In this document: positions 8,981 through 18,204 of the stretch, piece by piece
How positions within the stretch are numbered: position 1 is the stretch's first letter
Layout of the letters: the number at the start of each line of letters is the position of its first letter
Assembly: GCF_029961185.1 (NCBI RefSeq)
Contig: NZ_JASBQQ010000011.1
Coordinates: 54,701 to 118,700, forward strand
Direction of reading: 5' to 3'
Length of the DNA: 64,000 bases
Source of the DNA: Albidovulum aestuarii
Lineage (GTDB): Bacteria; Pseudomonadota; Alphaproteobacteria; Rhodobacterales; Rhodobacteraceae
The notes under the pieces: model-generated
Seen by the model: the letters and a program-made list of their open reading frames with translations, nothing else
Database searches by the model: none
Told to the model about the DNA's origin: nothing
Position numbers and translations under genes: made by a program

Positions 8981-10666
8981 ATGGCACTCGACGACAAGGG
9001 CGGCGTCTGGAAATCCGGACGGGGCAAGGGACGCAAGACGCCGAAGGGGCGGCAGCTGGAGGATCAGGCCTGGGCCGAGGTCCGCGCGCTTCTGGGCGAC
9101 GGTCCGCGCCGCCGTGATCTGCTGATCGAGTATCTGCACCTGATCCAGGACAAGTATGGCTGCCTCTCGGCCCCGCATCTGCGGGCGCTGGCCGAGGAAC
9201 TCGGCACCGGCATGGCCGAGATCTGGGAGGTCGCGACCTTCTACGCCCATTTCGATCCGGTGAAAGAGGGCGAGGCCCCGCCCCCCGACCTGACGATCCG
9301 GGTCTGCGAGTCGCTCTCTTGCGAACTGGCGGGTTCCGAGGCGCTGATCGCCGCCTTGGAAAAGGGCATGGACCCGAAGAAAATCCGCGTGTTGCGCGCG
9401 CCCTGCATGGGCCGCTGCGACACAGCACCAGTTCTGGAAATCGGCCACAAACATATCGACAACGCCACGCCTGAGAAGGTCGAGGCGGCGCTGAAGGATG
9501 GCCATTTCCACGCCGAAATTCCTCCTTACGAGGGTTTCGCTTCCTACAAGGCGACGGGCGGCTATGCAAAGCTGGCCGAGCTACGCAAATCCGGCGACTG
9601 GGAAAAGGTGCAGGAAACCGTGCTCGCCTCGGGCCTACGCGGGCTTGGCGGCGCGGGCTTCCCCTCGGGCCGCAAATGGGGCTTTGTCCGCGCCAATCCG
9701 GGTGTGCGCTACCTCGCCGTCAATGGCGATGAGGGCGAGCCGGGCACGTTCAAGGACCGCTACTATCTTGAACGCACCCCGCATCTGATGCTGGAAGGCA
9801 TGCTGATCGCCGCTTGGGCGGTCGAAGCCGAACGTTGCTTCATCTATATGCGCGACGAATATCCCGCCGTTCTGGAAATCCTGCGGCGCGAGATCGCCGC
9901 ACTGGAAGAGGCGGGCATCATCCTGAAGGGTGAGGTGGAACTCCGCCGCGGGGCCGGCGCCTATATCTGCGGCGAAGAAAGCGCGATGATCGAATCCATC
10001 GAAGGCAAGCGTGGCATCCCGCGCCAGCGCCCGCCCTACGTTGCCGCCGTCGGCATCTTCGATCGCCCGACGCTGGTTCACAATGTCGAAACCCTGCACT
10101 GGGTCACGCGGATCGTCCGCGAGGGGCCGGAAGTTCTGAATTCGACCGAGAAGAACGGGCGGAAGGGACTGCGCTCCTATTCCGTCTCGGGCCGCGTGGC
10201 GAAACCGGGCGTCTACCTGCTGCCCGCCGGATCGACGATCACCGATATCATCGACGCCTGCGGCGGCATGGCCGAAGGTCACGCCTTCAAGGCCTACCAG
10301 CCGGGCGGTCCGTCCTCCGGTCTGCTGCCCGCATCCATGTCCGACATCCCCTTGGACTTCGACACGCTCCAGCCGCACGGGACCTTCATCGGCTCTGCCG
10401 CCGTGGTGGTGCTGTCGGACAACGACTCGGCCAAGGCTGCCGCGCTCAACATGCTGCGCTTCTTTGAGTCTGAATCCTGCGGCCAGTGCACCCCCTGCCG
10501 GGTCGGCTGCGAAAAGGCTGTGAAGCTGATGCAGGCCGACAAGTGGGACGCGGAGTTGCTGGAAGACCTCTGCCAGGTCATGGGCGATGCCTCGATCTGC
10601 GGGCTGGGGCAGGCCGCCCCGAACCCGATCCGCCTGACGATGAAACATTTCCCGGATGAGGTCTGA
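8981..10666 (+). CDS. fdh1B: NAD-dependent formate dehydrogenase beta subunit (NuoE-NuoF fusion)
   Basis: A 561-residue fused diaphorase subunit. Residues about 30-180 are a NuoE-like domain with a 2Fe-2S site (VCESLSC and APCMGRC). The rest is NuoF-like: the NAD/FMN loops GLGGAGFPSGRKW and NGDEGEPGTFKDR, the segment RRGAGAYICGEESAMIESIE, and a C-terminal 4Fe-4S site SCGQCTPCR followed by a later cysteine in ASICGLG. It accepts electrons from the catalytic subunit and reduces NAD+. Size and gene order (beta before alpha) match the Fdh1 enzyme of Methylobacterium rather than the Rhodobacter fdsGBA layout with separate G and B genes. ATG 8981 is chosen over a TTG at 8936 because the family homology begins after it; the ribosome site is weak. 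Confidence 0.9.
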   Translation: MALDDKGGVWKSGRGKGRKTPKGRQLEDQAWAEVRALLGDGPRRRDLLIEYLHLIQDKYGCLSAPHLRALAEELGTGMAEIWEVATFYAHFDPVKEGEAPPPDLTIRVCESLSCELAGSEALIAALEKGMDPKKIRVLRAPCMGRCDTAPVLEIGHKHIDNATPEKVEAALKDGHFHAEIPPYEGFASYKATGGYAKLAELRKSGDWEKVQETVLASGLRGLGGAGFPSGRKWGFVRANPGVRYLAVNGDEGEPGTFKDRYYLERTPHLMLEGMLIAAWAVEAERCFIYMRDEYPAVLEILRREIAALEEAGIILKGEVELRRGAGAYICGEESAMIESIEGKRGIPRQRPPYVAAVGIFDRPTLVHNVETLHWVTRIVREGPEVLNSTEKNGRKGLRSYSVSGRVAKPGVYLLPAGSTITDIIDACGGMAEGHAFKAYQPGGPSSGLLPASMSDIPLDFDTLQPHGTFIGSAAVVVLSDNDSAKAAALNMLRFFESESCGQCTPCRVGCEKAVKLMQADKWDAELLEDLCQVMGDASICGLGQAAPNPIRLTMKHFPDEV

Positions 10667-10667
10667 C

Positions 10668-13448
10668 ATGACCGAGACAATCAAGTTCACCCTCGACGGT
10701 AACGAAGTTTCCGCCGCCCCCGGCGAAACGATCTGGGAGGTCGCCAAGCGCGAAGGCAAGGTGATCCCGCATCTTTGCCACAAGGACCAGATCGGTTACC
10801 GCCCCGACGGCAACTGCCGCGCCTGCGTGGTCGAGGTGGAGGGCGAGCGCGTTCTCGCCGCCTCGTGCTGCCGCAATCCCGCGAACGGGATGGTGGTGAA
10901 GACCGATACCGAACGCGCGAAGAAATCGCGCGAAATGGTCATGGAACTTCTGCTCGCTGACCAACCGGAACAGGCTAAGGCGCATGACGCCTCGGCGCAT
11001 CTTTGGGACATGGCGGCCGCCAATGGCGTGTCGGAAAGCCGCTTCCCGAAGGTCGAAAAAGAGCGCATCCCGCTTCTCGACGACAGCCATGTGGCGATGC
11101 GCGTCAACCTTGATGCCTGCATCCAGTGCGGCCTCTGCGTCCGCGCCTGCCGCGAAGTTCAGGTCAACGATGTGATCGGCATGGCGGGCCGCGGGCATGA
11201 CGCCTATCCGGTCTTCGACATGGCCGACCCGATGGGCCAGTCCACATGCGTCGCCTGCGGCGAATGCGTGCAGGCCTGCCCGACCGGTGCGCTGATGCCT
11301 GCGACGGTGGTCGATGAGGCGCAGGTCGGCGACCGGGCGGACTTTGACAGCGAGACGACCTCGATCTGCCCGTTCTGCGGCGTCGGCTGTCAGGTCAGCC
11401 TCAAGGTCAAGGACGGCAAGGTGAAATATGTCGAGGGCATCAACGGCCCCGCGAACGAAGGCCGCCTTTGCGTCAAGGGCCGATTCGGCTTTGACTATAT
11501 CCACCACCCGCACCGGCTGACCAAACCCTTGATCCGGCGAGAGGATGCACCCGCCAAGGGGCTGAATGTCGATCCCGCGAACTGGTCGGAATTTTTCCGC
11601 GAAGCAAGCTGGGACGAGGCGCTGAATTTCGCCGCGAACGGGATGAAGACGCTCGCCGAAAAGACTGGCGGCCGCGCCATCGCGGGCTTTGGGTCGGCCA
11701 AATGCTCGAACGAAGAGGCCTACCTCTTCCAGAAGTTCATCCGGCAGGGTTTCGGCCACAACAACGTCGACCACTGCACCCGGCTGTGCCACGCCTCTTC
11801 GGTCGCGGCACTTCTGGAAAACGTCGGCTCCGGCGCCGTCACCGCGACTTTTAACCAGATCGAAAACGCCGATGTCGCCATCGTCATCGGCTGTAACCCG
11901 ATCGAGAACCATCCAGTCGCGGCGACCTATTTCAAGCAGTTCACCAAGCGCGGCGGCAAGCTGATCGTCATGGACCCGCGCGGCGTCGGCCTGCGCCGTT
12001 TCGCGACCCATATGCTGAAATTCCGCCCCGGCGCGGATGTCAGCATGCTGAACGCGATCATGCACACGATCGTCGAGGAAGACCTCTACGACCGGCAGTA
12101 TATCGAGGCCTATACCGAGAACTGGGAGGCCGAGAAGGCGCATCTGGCGAACTTCACGCCTGAGAAGATGGAACCGATCTGCGGCATCCCCGCCGACCAG
12201 CTTCGTCAGGTGGCGCGCGATTTCGCCACGGCGAAGTCCGGCATGATCTTCTGGGGCATGGGCGTCAGCCAGCACATTCACGGCACCGACAATTCGCGCT
12301 GCCTGATCAGCCTTGCTCTGATGTGCGGCCATGTCGGGCGGCCGGGCACCGGCCTGCACCCCCTGCGCGGCCAGAACAACGTGCAGGGCGCGTCCGATGC
12401 GGGCCTCATCCCGATGTTCCTGCCGGATTATCAGACCGTCACGGATGACAGCATCCGGGGCAAGTTCTCCGGCGTCTGGGGCTCGGGCGACTTCTCGAAT
12501 GAGAAGGGGCTGACGGTGACGGAAATCCTTGATGCCGTCCATCATGGCGACATCAAGGGCATGTATATCCTTGGCGAAAACCCGGCCATGTCGGACCCCG
12601 ACCTGAACCATGCGCGCGAAGCGTTGGCGATGCTGGACCACCTTGTCGTGCAGGATATCTTCCTGACCGAGACCGCGAACTATGCCGATGTGATCCTGCC
12701 CGCCGCCGCCTTCTACGAAAAAAACGGCACGGTCACGAACACCAACCGGCAGGTCCAGATCGGCCGCGCCGCAGTCACGCCGCCCGGCGAGGCGCGCGAG
12801 GACTGGGCGATCACCACCGACCTTGCCAACCGGATCGGGCTGGGCTGGACCTATACCCATCCGTCCGAAGTCTTCGCCGAGATGAAGAAGACAATGAAGT
12901 CCTTGGACAACATCACATGGGAACGGCTGGAGAATGAAGGCGCGGTGACCTATCCGTCGCTCAGCCCCGAAGACCCCGGCCAGCCCATCGTCTTTGGCAA
13001 CGGCTTCCCGCGCGCAGGCGGACGGGCGAAGTTCACGCCCGCCTCCGTCATCCCGCCCGCCGAACTGCCCGATGCCGACTATCCGATGATCATCACCACC
13101 GGCCGCCAGCTCGAACACTGGCATACCGGCTCGATGACCCGGCGGTCGAAGGTGCTGGACGCGGTGGAGCCCGAGGCCAACTGCTCGCTCCATCCCGACA
13201 CGCTCAAACAACTGGGCGTCGAGCCGGGCGAACGCATCCGCCTGTCGACCCGGCGTGGATCGATCGAGATCATGGCGCGGGCCGACCGAGCCATCGCCGA
13301 GGACATGGTCTTTGTGCCCTTCGCCTATGTCGAAGCGGCCGCGAATATCCTGACGAACCCGGCGCTCGACCCCTATGGCAAGATCCCGGAGTTCAAGTTC
13401 GCGGCCGTGAAGGTTGAGAAGATCACCGCAGAGATGGCAGCCGAGTAA
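10668..13448 (+). CDS. fdh1A: Formate dehydrogenase catalytic alpha subunit (Mo/W-bis-MGD)
   Basis: A 926-residue catalytic subunit. In order: an N-terminal 2Fe-2S domain (LCHKDQIGYRPDGNCRACVV), a two-cluster ferredoxin-like domain (DACIQCGLCVRACREVQ; CVACGECVQACPTGA), the proximal 4Fe-4S motif CPFCGVGC, and the molybdopterin oxidoreductase core. The metal ligand is the cysteine in HCTRLCHASS, encoded by an ordinary TGC, so this is the Cys and not the selenocysteine form; the following His is the conserved proton-relay residue. GAGG precedes ATG 10668, one base after the fdh1B stop. Oxidises formate to CO2 in the cytoplasm with NAD+ as acceptor through Fdh1B. No fdhD chaperone gene is seen nearby. 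Confidence 0.92.
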   Translation: MTETIKFTLDGNEVSAAPGETIWEVAKREGKVIPHLCHKDQIGYRPDGNCRACVVEVEGERVLAASCCRNPANGMVVKTDTERAKKSREMVMELLLADQPEQAKAHDASAHLWDMAAANGVSESRFPKVEKERIPLLDDSHVAMRVNLDACIQCGLCVRACREVQVNDVIGMAGRGHDAYPVFDMADPMGQSTCVACGECVQACPTGALMPATVVDEAQVGDRADFDSETTSICPFCGVGCQVSLKVKDGKVKYVEGINGPANEGRLCVKGRFGFDYIHHPHRLTKPLIRREDAPAKGLNVDPANWSEFFREASWDEALNFAANGMKTLAEKTGGRAIAGFGSAKCSNEEAYLFQKFIRQGFGHNNVDHCTRLCHASSVAALLENVGSGAVTATFNQIENADVAIVIGCNPIENHPVAATYFKQFTKRGGKLIVMDPRGVGLRRFATHMLKFRPGADVSMLNAIMHTIVEEDLYDRQYIEAYTENWEAEKAHLANFTPEKMEPICGIPADQLRQVARDFATAKSGMIFWGMGVSQHIHGTDNSRCLISLALMCGHVGRPGTGLHPLRGQNNVQGASDAGLIPMFLPDYQTVTDDSIRGKFSGVWGSGDFSNEKGLTVTEILDAVHHGDIKGMYILGENPAMSDPDLNHAREALAMLDHLVVQDIFLTETANYADVILPAAAFYEKNGTVTNTNRQVQIGRAAVTPPGEAREDWAITTDLANRIGLGWTYTHPSEVFAEMKKTMKSLDNITWERLENEGAVTYPSLSPEDPGQPIVFGNGFPRAGGRAKFTPASVIPPAELPDADYPMIITTGRQLEHWHTGSMTRRSKVLDAVEPEANCSLHPDTLKQLGVEPGERIRLSTRRGSIEIMARADRAIAEDMVFVPFAYVEAAANILTNPALDPYGKIPEFKFAAVKVEKITAEMAAE

Positions 13449-13802
13449 CGGCCCCATCTCGCGCGCATTCGGACTGCGACTGCCAGTTCACGTGCATTTA
13501 AAAGTGGCCTGTATCCCATTCCGAACCTTACCCGTTCGGAATGGGATATTTGTTTTCATCCCATCACCCAGGTAGGCTTTAGCGACGCTCTTCGTCCGAC
13601 CAAGGTCGGATGACTTTGCCCCCGCGCTGAGACACGATTGACAATAGGCGCATCAGGGTGGCGTCATTTGGACTGATAGGAATGGGATCTGGGGAGCGCA
13701 TAGACAGTGCCGCATTGGAAAACGTAGCCGTCGGAGTTCAAGGCTCCGATTTGCTCGCTGGCCGTTGTCATATGTGTATCGTCGATCCGAAAGGAGAAGC
13801 GC
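13449..13802. other. Intergenic region after formate dehydrogenase
   Basis: A 354-bp gap between fdh1A and the Ser/Gly-rich protein gene. The first 110 bp hold a strong hairpin terminator. The rest shows no convincing open frame; its right end carries the promoter and the ribosome site AAGGAG of the next gene. Confidence 0.6.
13513..13556 (+). terminator. Intrinsic terminator of the fdh operon
   Basis: A perfect 14-bp inverted repeat (ATCCCATTCCGAAC at 13513-13526 and its complement at 13534-13547) with a seven-base loop, followed by ATTTGTTTT. It begins 65 bp after the fdh1A stop. Confidence 0.75.
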
Positions 13803-14471
13803 TTGAGCGATGAAGCCAAACGGCTTCTGTCCCGTCGTGCCGCACTGAGCCGCCTCGGTGCGCTGGCCGTTGGCGCCTATTGCGCACCCGCACTGACCAC
13901 CCTCAGCACCGCCGAGGCAAAGGGATCGAATTCGGGCAGCAGCTCGGGCAGTTCCGGTTCGGGATCGGGAAACAGCGGATCCGGATCGGGCAATAGTGGC
14001 TCGGGCAGCGGCAGTTCTGCATCGGGCAGCTCGGGATCAGGCAGCGGCGGGTCGGGAACTGGCAAAAGCGGAACCAGCTCATCCGGCGGCAAACCCCGTG
14101 TCTTCGGTGGCGACGGCATTCATGTCCAGTTCTCCGACGGGCATATCGAACGCATCCGCGACGGGAGCTTTGAACGGCTCAACAAAGGCGGAAAGACCGT
14201 TGAGCGGCGTGCCGCCAGACAATCGGATGTCAACAGGCTCCGCAGGCTGAACGCATCCGCGAAAGGGCATAGGTTGCCCAATGGCGTTCATGCCGTCATC
14301 GAGATCGACGAGGTGAAGGGCCATATCGAGATCACCGACTATCGCGGCTGGACCGAAACCGTTTCTGGCAGCACCTATGAGTTGAAAGACCCGAACGGCC
14401 GAACCGTCACCCGACGGGCACTGACCGCTAAGGATATCTTTCGCATACGCGATGCCCTGAACCTGGAATAA
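13803..14471 (+). CDS. Exported Ser/Gly-rich protein of unknown function
   Basis: A 222-residue protein. The start is a TTG at 13803 because AAGGAG lies seven bases before it; the nearby ATG is out of frame. An N-terminal export signal contains RR followed by a hydrophobic run (ALSRLGALAVGAYCAPAL) and a likely AEA cleavage site; a twin-arginine route is possible. Residues about 40-95 are a low-complexity linker of Ser-Gly repeats. The C-terminal 125 residues are a compact basic domain rich in charged strands (IHVQFSDGHIERI, VIEIDEVKGHIEITDY) that I do not recognise. It converges on a two-component system gene pair, which may sense or regulate it. The Gly-rich linker recalls exported proteins at 28-34 kb. 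Confidence 0.7.
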   Translation: MSDEAKRLLSRRAALSRLGALAVGAYCAPALTTLSTAEAKGSNSGSSSGSSGSGSGNSGSGSGNSGSGSGSSASGSSGSGSGGSGTGKSGTSSSGGKPRVFGGDGIHVQFSDGHIERIRDGSFERLNKGGKTVERRAARQSDVNRLRRLNASAKGHRLPNGVHAVIEIDEVKGHIEITDYRGWTETVSGSTYELKDPNGRTVTRRALTAKDIFRIRDALNLE

Positions 14472-14492
14472 ATCTCGAAACGCGGTAGGCGG

Positions 14493-15143
14493 TCACTTCT
14501 TCCAGTAGTCCCGCGCCATGACCGCCGCCTCGACCCGGTTGCGGACGTGCAGCTTCTGCAGGATCGTGGTCATGTAGTGCTTGACGGTTTTCTCCTGCAG
14601 CGACAGCTCCAGCCCCACTTCCTTGTTGCTTTTGCCCGCCGCGACGAGTTTCAGGATATCCTCTTCGCGCCGCGACAGATCTTCGATCGGATTTGCCGGG
14701 CGCTTTGTCCCGCCATCGTCGCGCATGGCATTAAGAATGCGCGCTGCCAGCGCGGGCGAGACGTAGGACTGACCCCGCGCCAGGTCCCTGACAATCGCCA
14801 CCAAATCCCGCGAGCCCACCCCTTTCAGGACATATCCCTTGGCGCCCGTCTTTAGCGCCTGCATCACGTCGTCGTCGTCCTCGGATACCGTCAGCATGGC
14901 GACAACCGGTGGATCCGGCAGCGTCACGATGCGACGCAGGGCGGCAAGCCCACCGCCACCCGGCATCGACAGGTCAAGAAGTACCACGTCGGGCCGATGG
15001 GCTTCGGTCAGTTCGACGGCACTGTCTGCGTCCTGTCCTTCGCCAACCACCGTAATCCCTTCGGCATCCGACAGGCTTCGGGCGACCCCTTCACGGTAGA
15101 GCGGGTGGTCATCGGCAATGACAACGCGGATCTGATCCATCAA
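14493..15143 (-). CDS. NarL/LuxR-type response regulator
   Basis: A 216-residue response regulator. The receiver domain shows the acidic pair D11-D12 (ADDHPLYREG), phosphoacceptor D57 (VVLLDLSMPGGGG) and the conserved lysine in GYVLKG. A LuxR-type helix-turn-helix fills residues about 150-210 (LSRREEDILKLVAAGKSNKE; LQEKTVKHYMTTILQKL). Its start overlaps the histidine kinase stop by four bases, so the pair is translationally coupled and should work together. Targets are unknown; the convergent Ser/Gly-rich protein gene and the membrane protein upstream are candidates. Confidence 0.92.
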   Translation of the reverse strand: MMDQIRVVIADDHPLYREGVARSLSDAEGITVVGEGQDADSAVELTEAHRPDVVLLDLSMPGGGGLAALRRIVTLPDPPVVAMLTVSEDDDDVMQALKTGAKGYVLKGVGSRDLVAIVRDLARGQSYVSPALAARILNAMRDDGGTKRPANPIEDLSRREEDILKLVAAGKSNKEVGLELSLQEKTVKHYMTTILQKLHVRNRVEAAVMARDYWKK

Positions 15144-16534
15144 CTCGCCTCCGCTTCAAGTTCCATTTCAATCATCCCACCAGGGCCATCGCTGCGGTTG
15201 CCCACGGTCAACGTGCCTCCCAGACTTTCAACCCGGTCGCGCAGGCCGGACAGGCCGATGCCGGAAAAGTCGTTCGCTTCGGCGGGAGGCGCCTGCTCCC
15301 GAAAACCCGCTCCCCGGTCCGCGACACGAAGCCGGATCACTCCGTCGCGGGCAGTCAGCGACACTTCCTGCCCGGCACCGCCCGCATACCGCCAAGCATT
15401 GTTCAAACCTTCCTGGACGAAGCGATAAAGGCAAATCTTAGCGGCTTCGGACAGTCCGGCCGCCCCTTCCATATCGCAGGTCAAGGCCACGTCCGTGCCA
15501 GTTCGGACCATATGCGCTTCGGCCACGTTACGTATGATCTCACAGGGCGACCGCGCCTCGATATCGGGTAGCGACAGACCTTTCGAGATGCTGCGCACCT
15601 CACGGATGGCGTCCTTGACCGCCCGTTCTACTGCATCGAGCTCGGCAGTATCGTCCACCGAGTCCCGCAGATTGTCGAGCCGCAATGCCGCAAAACTCAA
15701 GAGCTGGGCAGGCCCGTCATGCAGGTCGGCGCCAATCCGGCGCAGCGCTTGATCGTTCATCGCCGATGCACGGGCGGCGGCCTGCTGAACCCGTTGCCGC
15801 AAAGTCGTGTTGTTGGCCGACATCGCCGAAAGGTCGTCAAGCTGCCGGGTGAGCGTCTCGCGCTGTAGATCGATGGTTCGGCTGCCGCGCAGCACGATTA
15901 GAAAGAGCAGGCTTCCCACCGCCAGAAACAACAGCGCAACAGCCAGCCAGCTGTTGCGCCGGGCCTCGGCCAGATCGCGTTCAAGCTGGATTGCAGACGC
16001 GTAGAACTCCGCGACACCGATCACTTCACCGGACCAGACCTCGCGGATCGGGCTGTAGATTTCCAGAAGCGGAATGCCAAGCGCGCTCTCTCCCTGATCC
16101 TCCTCGTCATTCAGGTCCTCGAAATCGGCCCTAATCTCGCCGCGGAACGCGGCCGCAAGGTTCTCCGTTACATCAAAATGCTGCCCGACGATGGACTTGT
16201 CTGACGCCTCTACCACCAGCCCGCCAGGTTTCCACAGCTTGAACGAGACAACCCTGTCACCAAGGGGCGTATTGCTAAAAACCTCATCCAGCGCGCGCCT
16301 TGCACCGGGAGGCAGGTCATCTGTTTCGGCAATGTCCTGACTCAGCGGCGCAATGATGCTGTCCATGTATTGCGAAGTGGCATAGGCGGTGTTGCGCACT
16401 ACACTTTCCTCGATCCGTGCGACAACGACGTTACCGATGAGGATCATGGCCAGGACCATGACGACGCCACCCGCGATCGCGAACTGCGCGGCCAAGGACC
16501 TGTCGTTCCATGATCTGAAAGGCTTTGCTGTCAC
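15140..16534 (-). CDS. Membrane sensor histidine kinase (HisKA_3 type)
   Basis: A 464-residue kinase. The start is GTG 16534, behind GGGAGGGGG; an in-frame upstream extension lacks a site. A transmembrane helix near residues 15-40 and a second near 190-215 enclose a periplasmic sensor domain of about 150 residues. The phosphoacceptor is H272 in ADLHDGPAQLL, the NarX/DegS-type dimerisation box. The ATPase domain has the N-box (FVQEGLNNAWRYAG), G1 (VADRGAGF) and G2 (GIGLSGLRDRV). It forms an operon with the NarL-type regulator gene and lies 180 bp downstream of a membrane-protein gene on the same strand. The signal is not deducible. Confidence 0.9.
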   Translation of the reverse strand: MTAKPFRSWNDRSLAAQFAIAGGVVMVLAMILIGNVVVARIEESVVRNTAYATSQYMDSIIAPLSQDIAETDDLPPGARRALDEVFSNTPLGDRVVSFKLWKPGGLVVEASDKSIVGQHFDVTENLAAAFRGEIRADFEDLNDEEDQGESALGIPLLEIYSPIREVWSGEVIGVAEFYASAIQLERDLAEARRNSWLAVALLFLAVGSLLFLIVLRGSRTIDLQRETLTRQLDDLSAMSANNTTLRQRVQQAAARASAMNDQALRRIGADLHDGPAQLLSFAALRLDNLRDSVDDTAELDAVERAVKDAIREVRSISKGLSLPDIEARSPCEIIRNVAEAHMVRTGTDVALTCDMEGAAGLSEAAKICLYRFVQEGLNNAWRYAGGAGQEVSLTARDGVIRLRVADRGAGFREQAPPAEANDFSGIGLSGLRDRVESLGGTLTVGNRSDGPGGMIEMELEAEAS

Positions 16535-16714
16535 ACCGTCGCCCCCTCCCTTTCGGACTGTTGTAGGGGCTAACGGCACCACAGGATACGGGCTTTGGTC
16601 GGAACAATGCAAATTGCCTTGGCCCCGGCAAGGATCGACCGTGCTTGCTGCCGCAGGGATCCATTTCGCATTGGCAGATTGCTCTGACAACTCCCCAAAC
16701 CGTGGCGACGGCGG

Positions 16715-17959
16715 CTAAGGATTGTCAGCCTTATTCAACTGCTGCAACAGCAGGCTTCGTAGATACAGGAGCTGCTGATCCCGATTGGCGCGGGTTGCCT
16801 GTGGCTGCGATCTTTGAGCACCGCTTTCCGACGCAGCTACACGCCCCCGGCCGGCCAGCCACACCTCAACCGTGCCTTTCGGCGGTGCCGGGCTGAAACT
16901 TGTGAAATCCCGAGCAACGGCACCGATCGCATCGGCTACAACGGCCGCAGCCTCGGCGTCCTCGGGGTGAAAGTACCGGACATTGTTACGGCTGACCACC
17001 AGGCCGACATGTCGTGACGCTTGCATGGCGAAGCCGTTCGCATCGAGTCCGGTCATGATGTCATCCATCTGACCTTGCTCGATGCTCGCCGGGAAATGGA
17101 GCAAGATCCGTTGCCGGAATACAGCTTCCTGTTCGGCATCCGGAACAGTTGGGGTTGGCGCCAACTGGTCATTCAAACCGAGATCTGGGCCCGGAGCATC
17201 CCAGAACACGTAGTGCAGCGGCGGATCTTCCTGAACAACCGGTTCCATCCGGTCCAGAAGCAGGCCCGGCTGACTGGCAGAAAGCGTCTTGATCGCCAGC
17301 AGGATCGAACCCCCGCCAATAGCAGGTTTCGGAGGTTCGTCCCGCGCGGCGGCCGTAGCGCCGCTTGAAGGGACCGCGACCGGTGGAACGGGCGCAACGG
17401 CCCCGACTGGTCCCGGCGACCCGAACAGAGTGATATGTTGGTCCATGATCCATGATTTGACCGAAGCCGGTGCAATCAACGCCAACGCTGTTCCAATCGC
17501 GAGCCCTGCCAAAAAACCACCGCCTACAGCGAGCGGTGTCCATTTCCGGTCGGAAGGCGCGGCCGGTTCGGGTGGCGGGGATGTGAACGCAGCAGCGGTG
17601 GGTTTCTGAACGGATCGGACTGCTGGGGATTCCACCATCTGACGAGGCGCGACCGGCGGGTCGACGCGCAACGGCAAAACCAGCGGTTCAGATACCTGCG
17701 GCTCCCGATCCGCGGATACGCGACGCCGCAAACCCGCATCGGAGACGGGGGCAGACCTCAGCCGGTCCCACGGATTGCGCTGCTGCAGTAGATTGTCGGT
17801 CTCGTCGGCGATACCCGCCTCTGCCAAAGCACGCTTGCGCTCCAGACGCGCTTCGGCCAGTCGTGCCTGAAACGATCCATCGGTTATCAAGTCTTCGAAA
17901 TTGGGGGATTCGTCGCCGGAATGCGATGGCAAAGTGTCATCGTTCCTTGAACTTCCCAT
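16715..17959 (-). CDS. Single-pass membrane protein of unknown function
   Basis: A 414-residue protein started at ATG 17959 behind AAAGG. Residues about 1-150 are polar and probably cytoplasmic, with an Arg/Glu-rich helix (RLAEARLERKRALAEAGI). One transmembrane segment follows (LAVGGGFLAGLAIGTALALI, about residues 145-165). Then comes a Pro/Ala-rich linker and a periplasmic domain of about 180 residues containing ILLHFPASIEQGQMDDI and a segment VGLVVSRNNVRYFHPEDAEA. That pattern resembles proteins of polysaccharide or cell-wall assembly, but I do not recognise a named family. It precedes the histidine kinase gene and may be co-transcribed with it. The 245 bp upstream (17960-18204) contain no gene. 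Confidence 0.65.
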   Translation of the reverse strand: MGSSRNDDTLPSHSGDESPNFEDLITDGSFQARLAEARLERKRALAEAGIADETDNLLQQRNPWDRLRSAPVSDAGLRRRVSADREPQVSEPLVLPLRVDPPVAPRQMVESPAVRSVQKPTAAAFTSPPPEPAAPSDRKWTPLAVGGGFLAGLAIGTALALIAPASVKSWIMDQHITLFGSPGPVGAVAPVPPVAVPSSGATAAARDEPPKPAIGGGSILLAIKTLSASQPGLLLDRMEPVVQEDPPLHYVFWDAPGPDLGLNDQLAPTPTVPDAEQEAVFRQRILLHFPASIEQGQMDDIMTGLDANGFAMQASRHVGLVVSRNNVRYFHPEDAEAAAVVADAIGAVARDFTSFSPAPPKGTVEVWLAGRGRVAASESGAQRSQPQATRANRDQQLLYLRSLLLQQLNKADNP

Positions 17960-18204
17960 TGCGCGGACCTTTCGGCGGCAGTGACGGCTTTGAACTCGCC
18001 CGGACACACCGAAGCACTGAAATACAGCCCTCAAATCTTAAGGGCGGGACATCCGGCACCGGGCATATTACCCATAAAACAAGCAACATTCAAACCGACG
18101 GACAGCGGATTGTTTTCATCCTTGGTCGTCCGGTTCACCGCTCCGCATCAAACGGAGATGCTGCGGGCAGCAGGACTGGGCGCCGTCATCCTGCAAATGC
18201 CTGA

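Noticed and set aside
11770..11810. Selenocysteine codon in formate dehydrogenase
   Set aside because: The metal-ligand codon is TGC and no in-frame TGA occurs in the gene.
10578..13457. Very long open frame antisense to fdh1A
   Set aside because: It mirrors a gene with full domain content on the other strand, has no ribosome site and no recognisable motif; high GC lengthens antisense frames.
13920..14080. CRISPR-like or tandem DNA repeat array
   Set aside because: The repetition is codon-level Ser/Gly low complexity inside a coding frame with a signal peptide and a downstream domain; unit length varies and there are no spacers.
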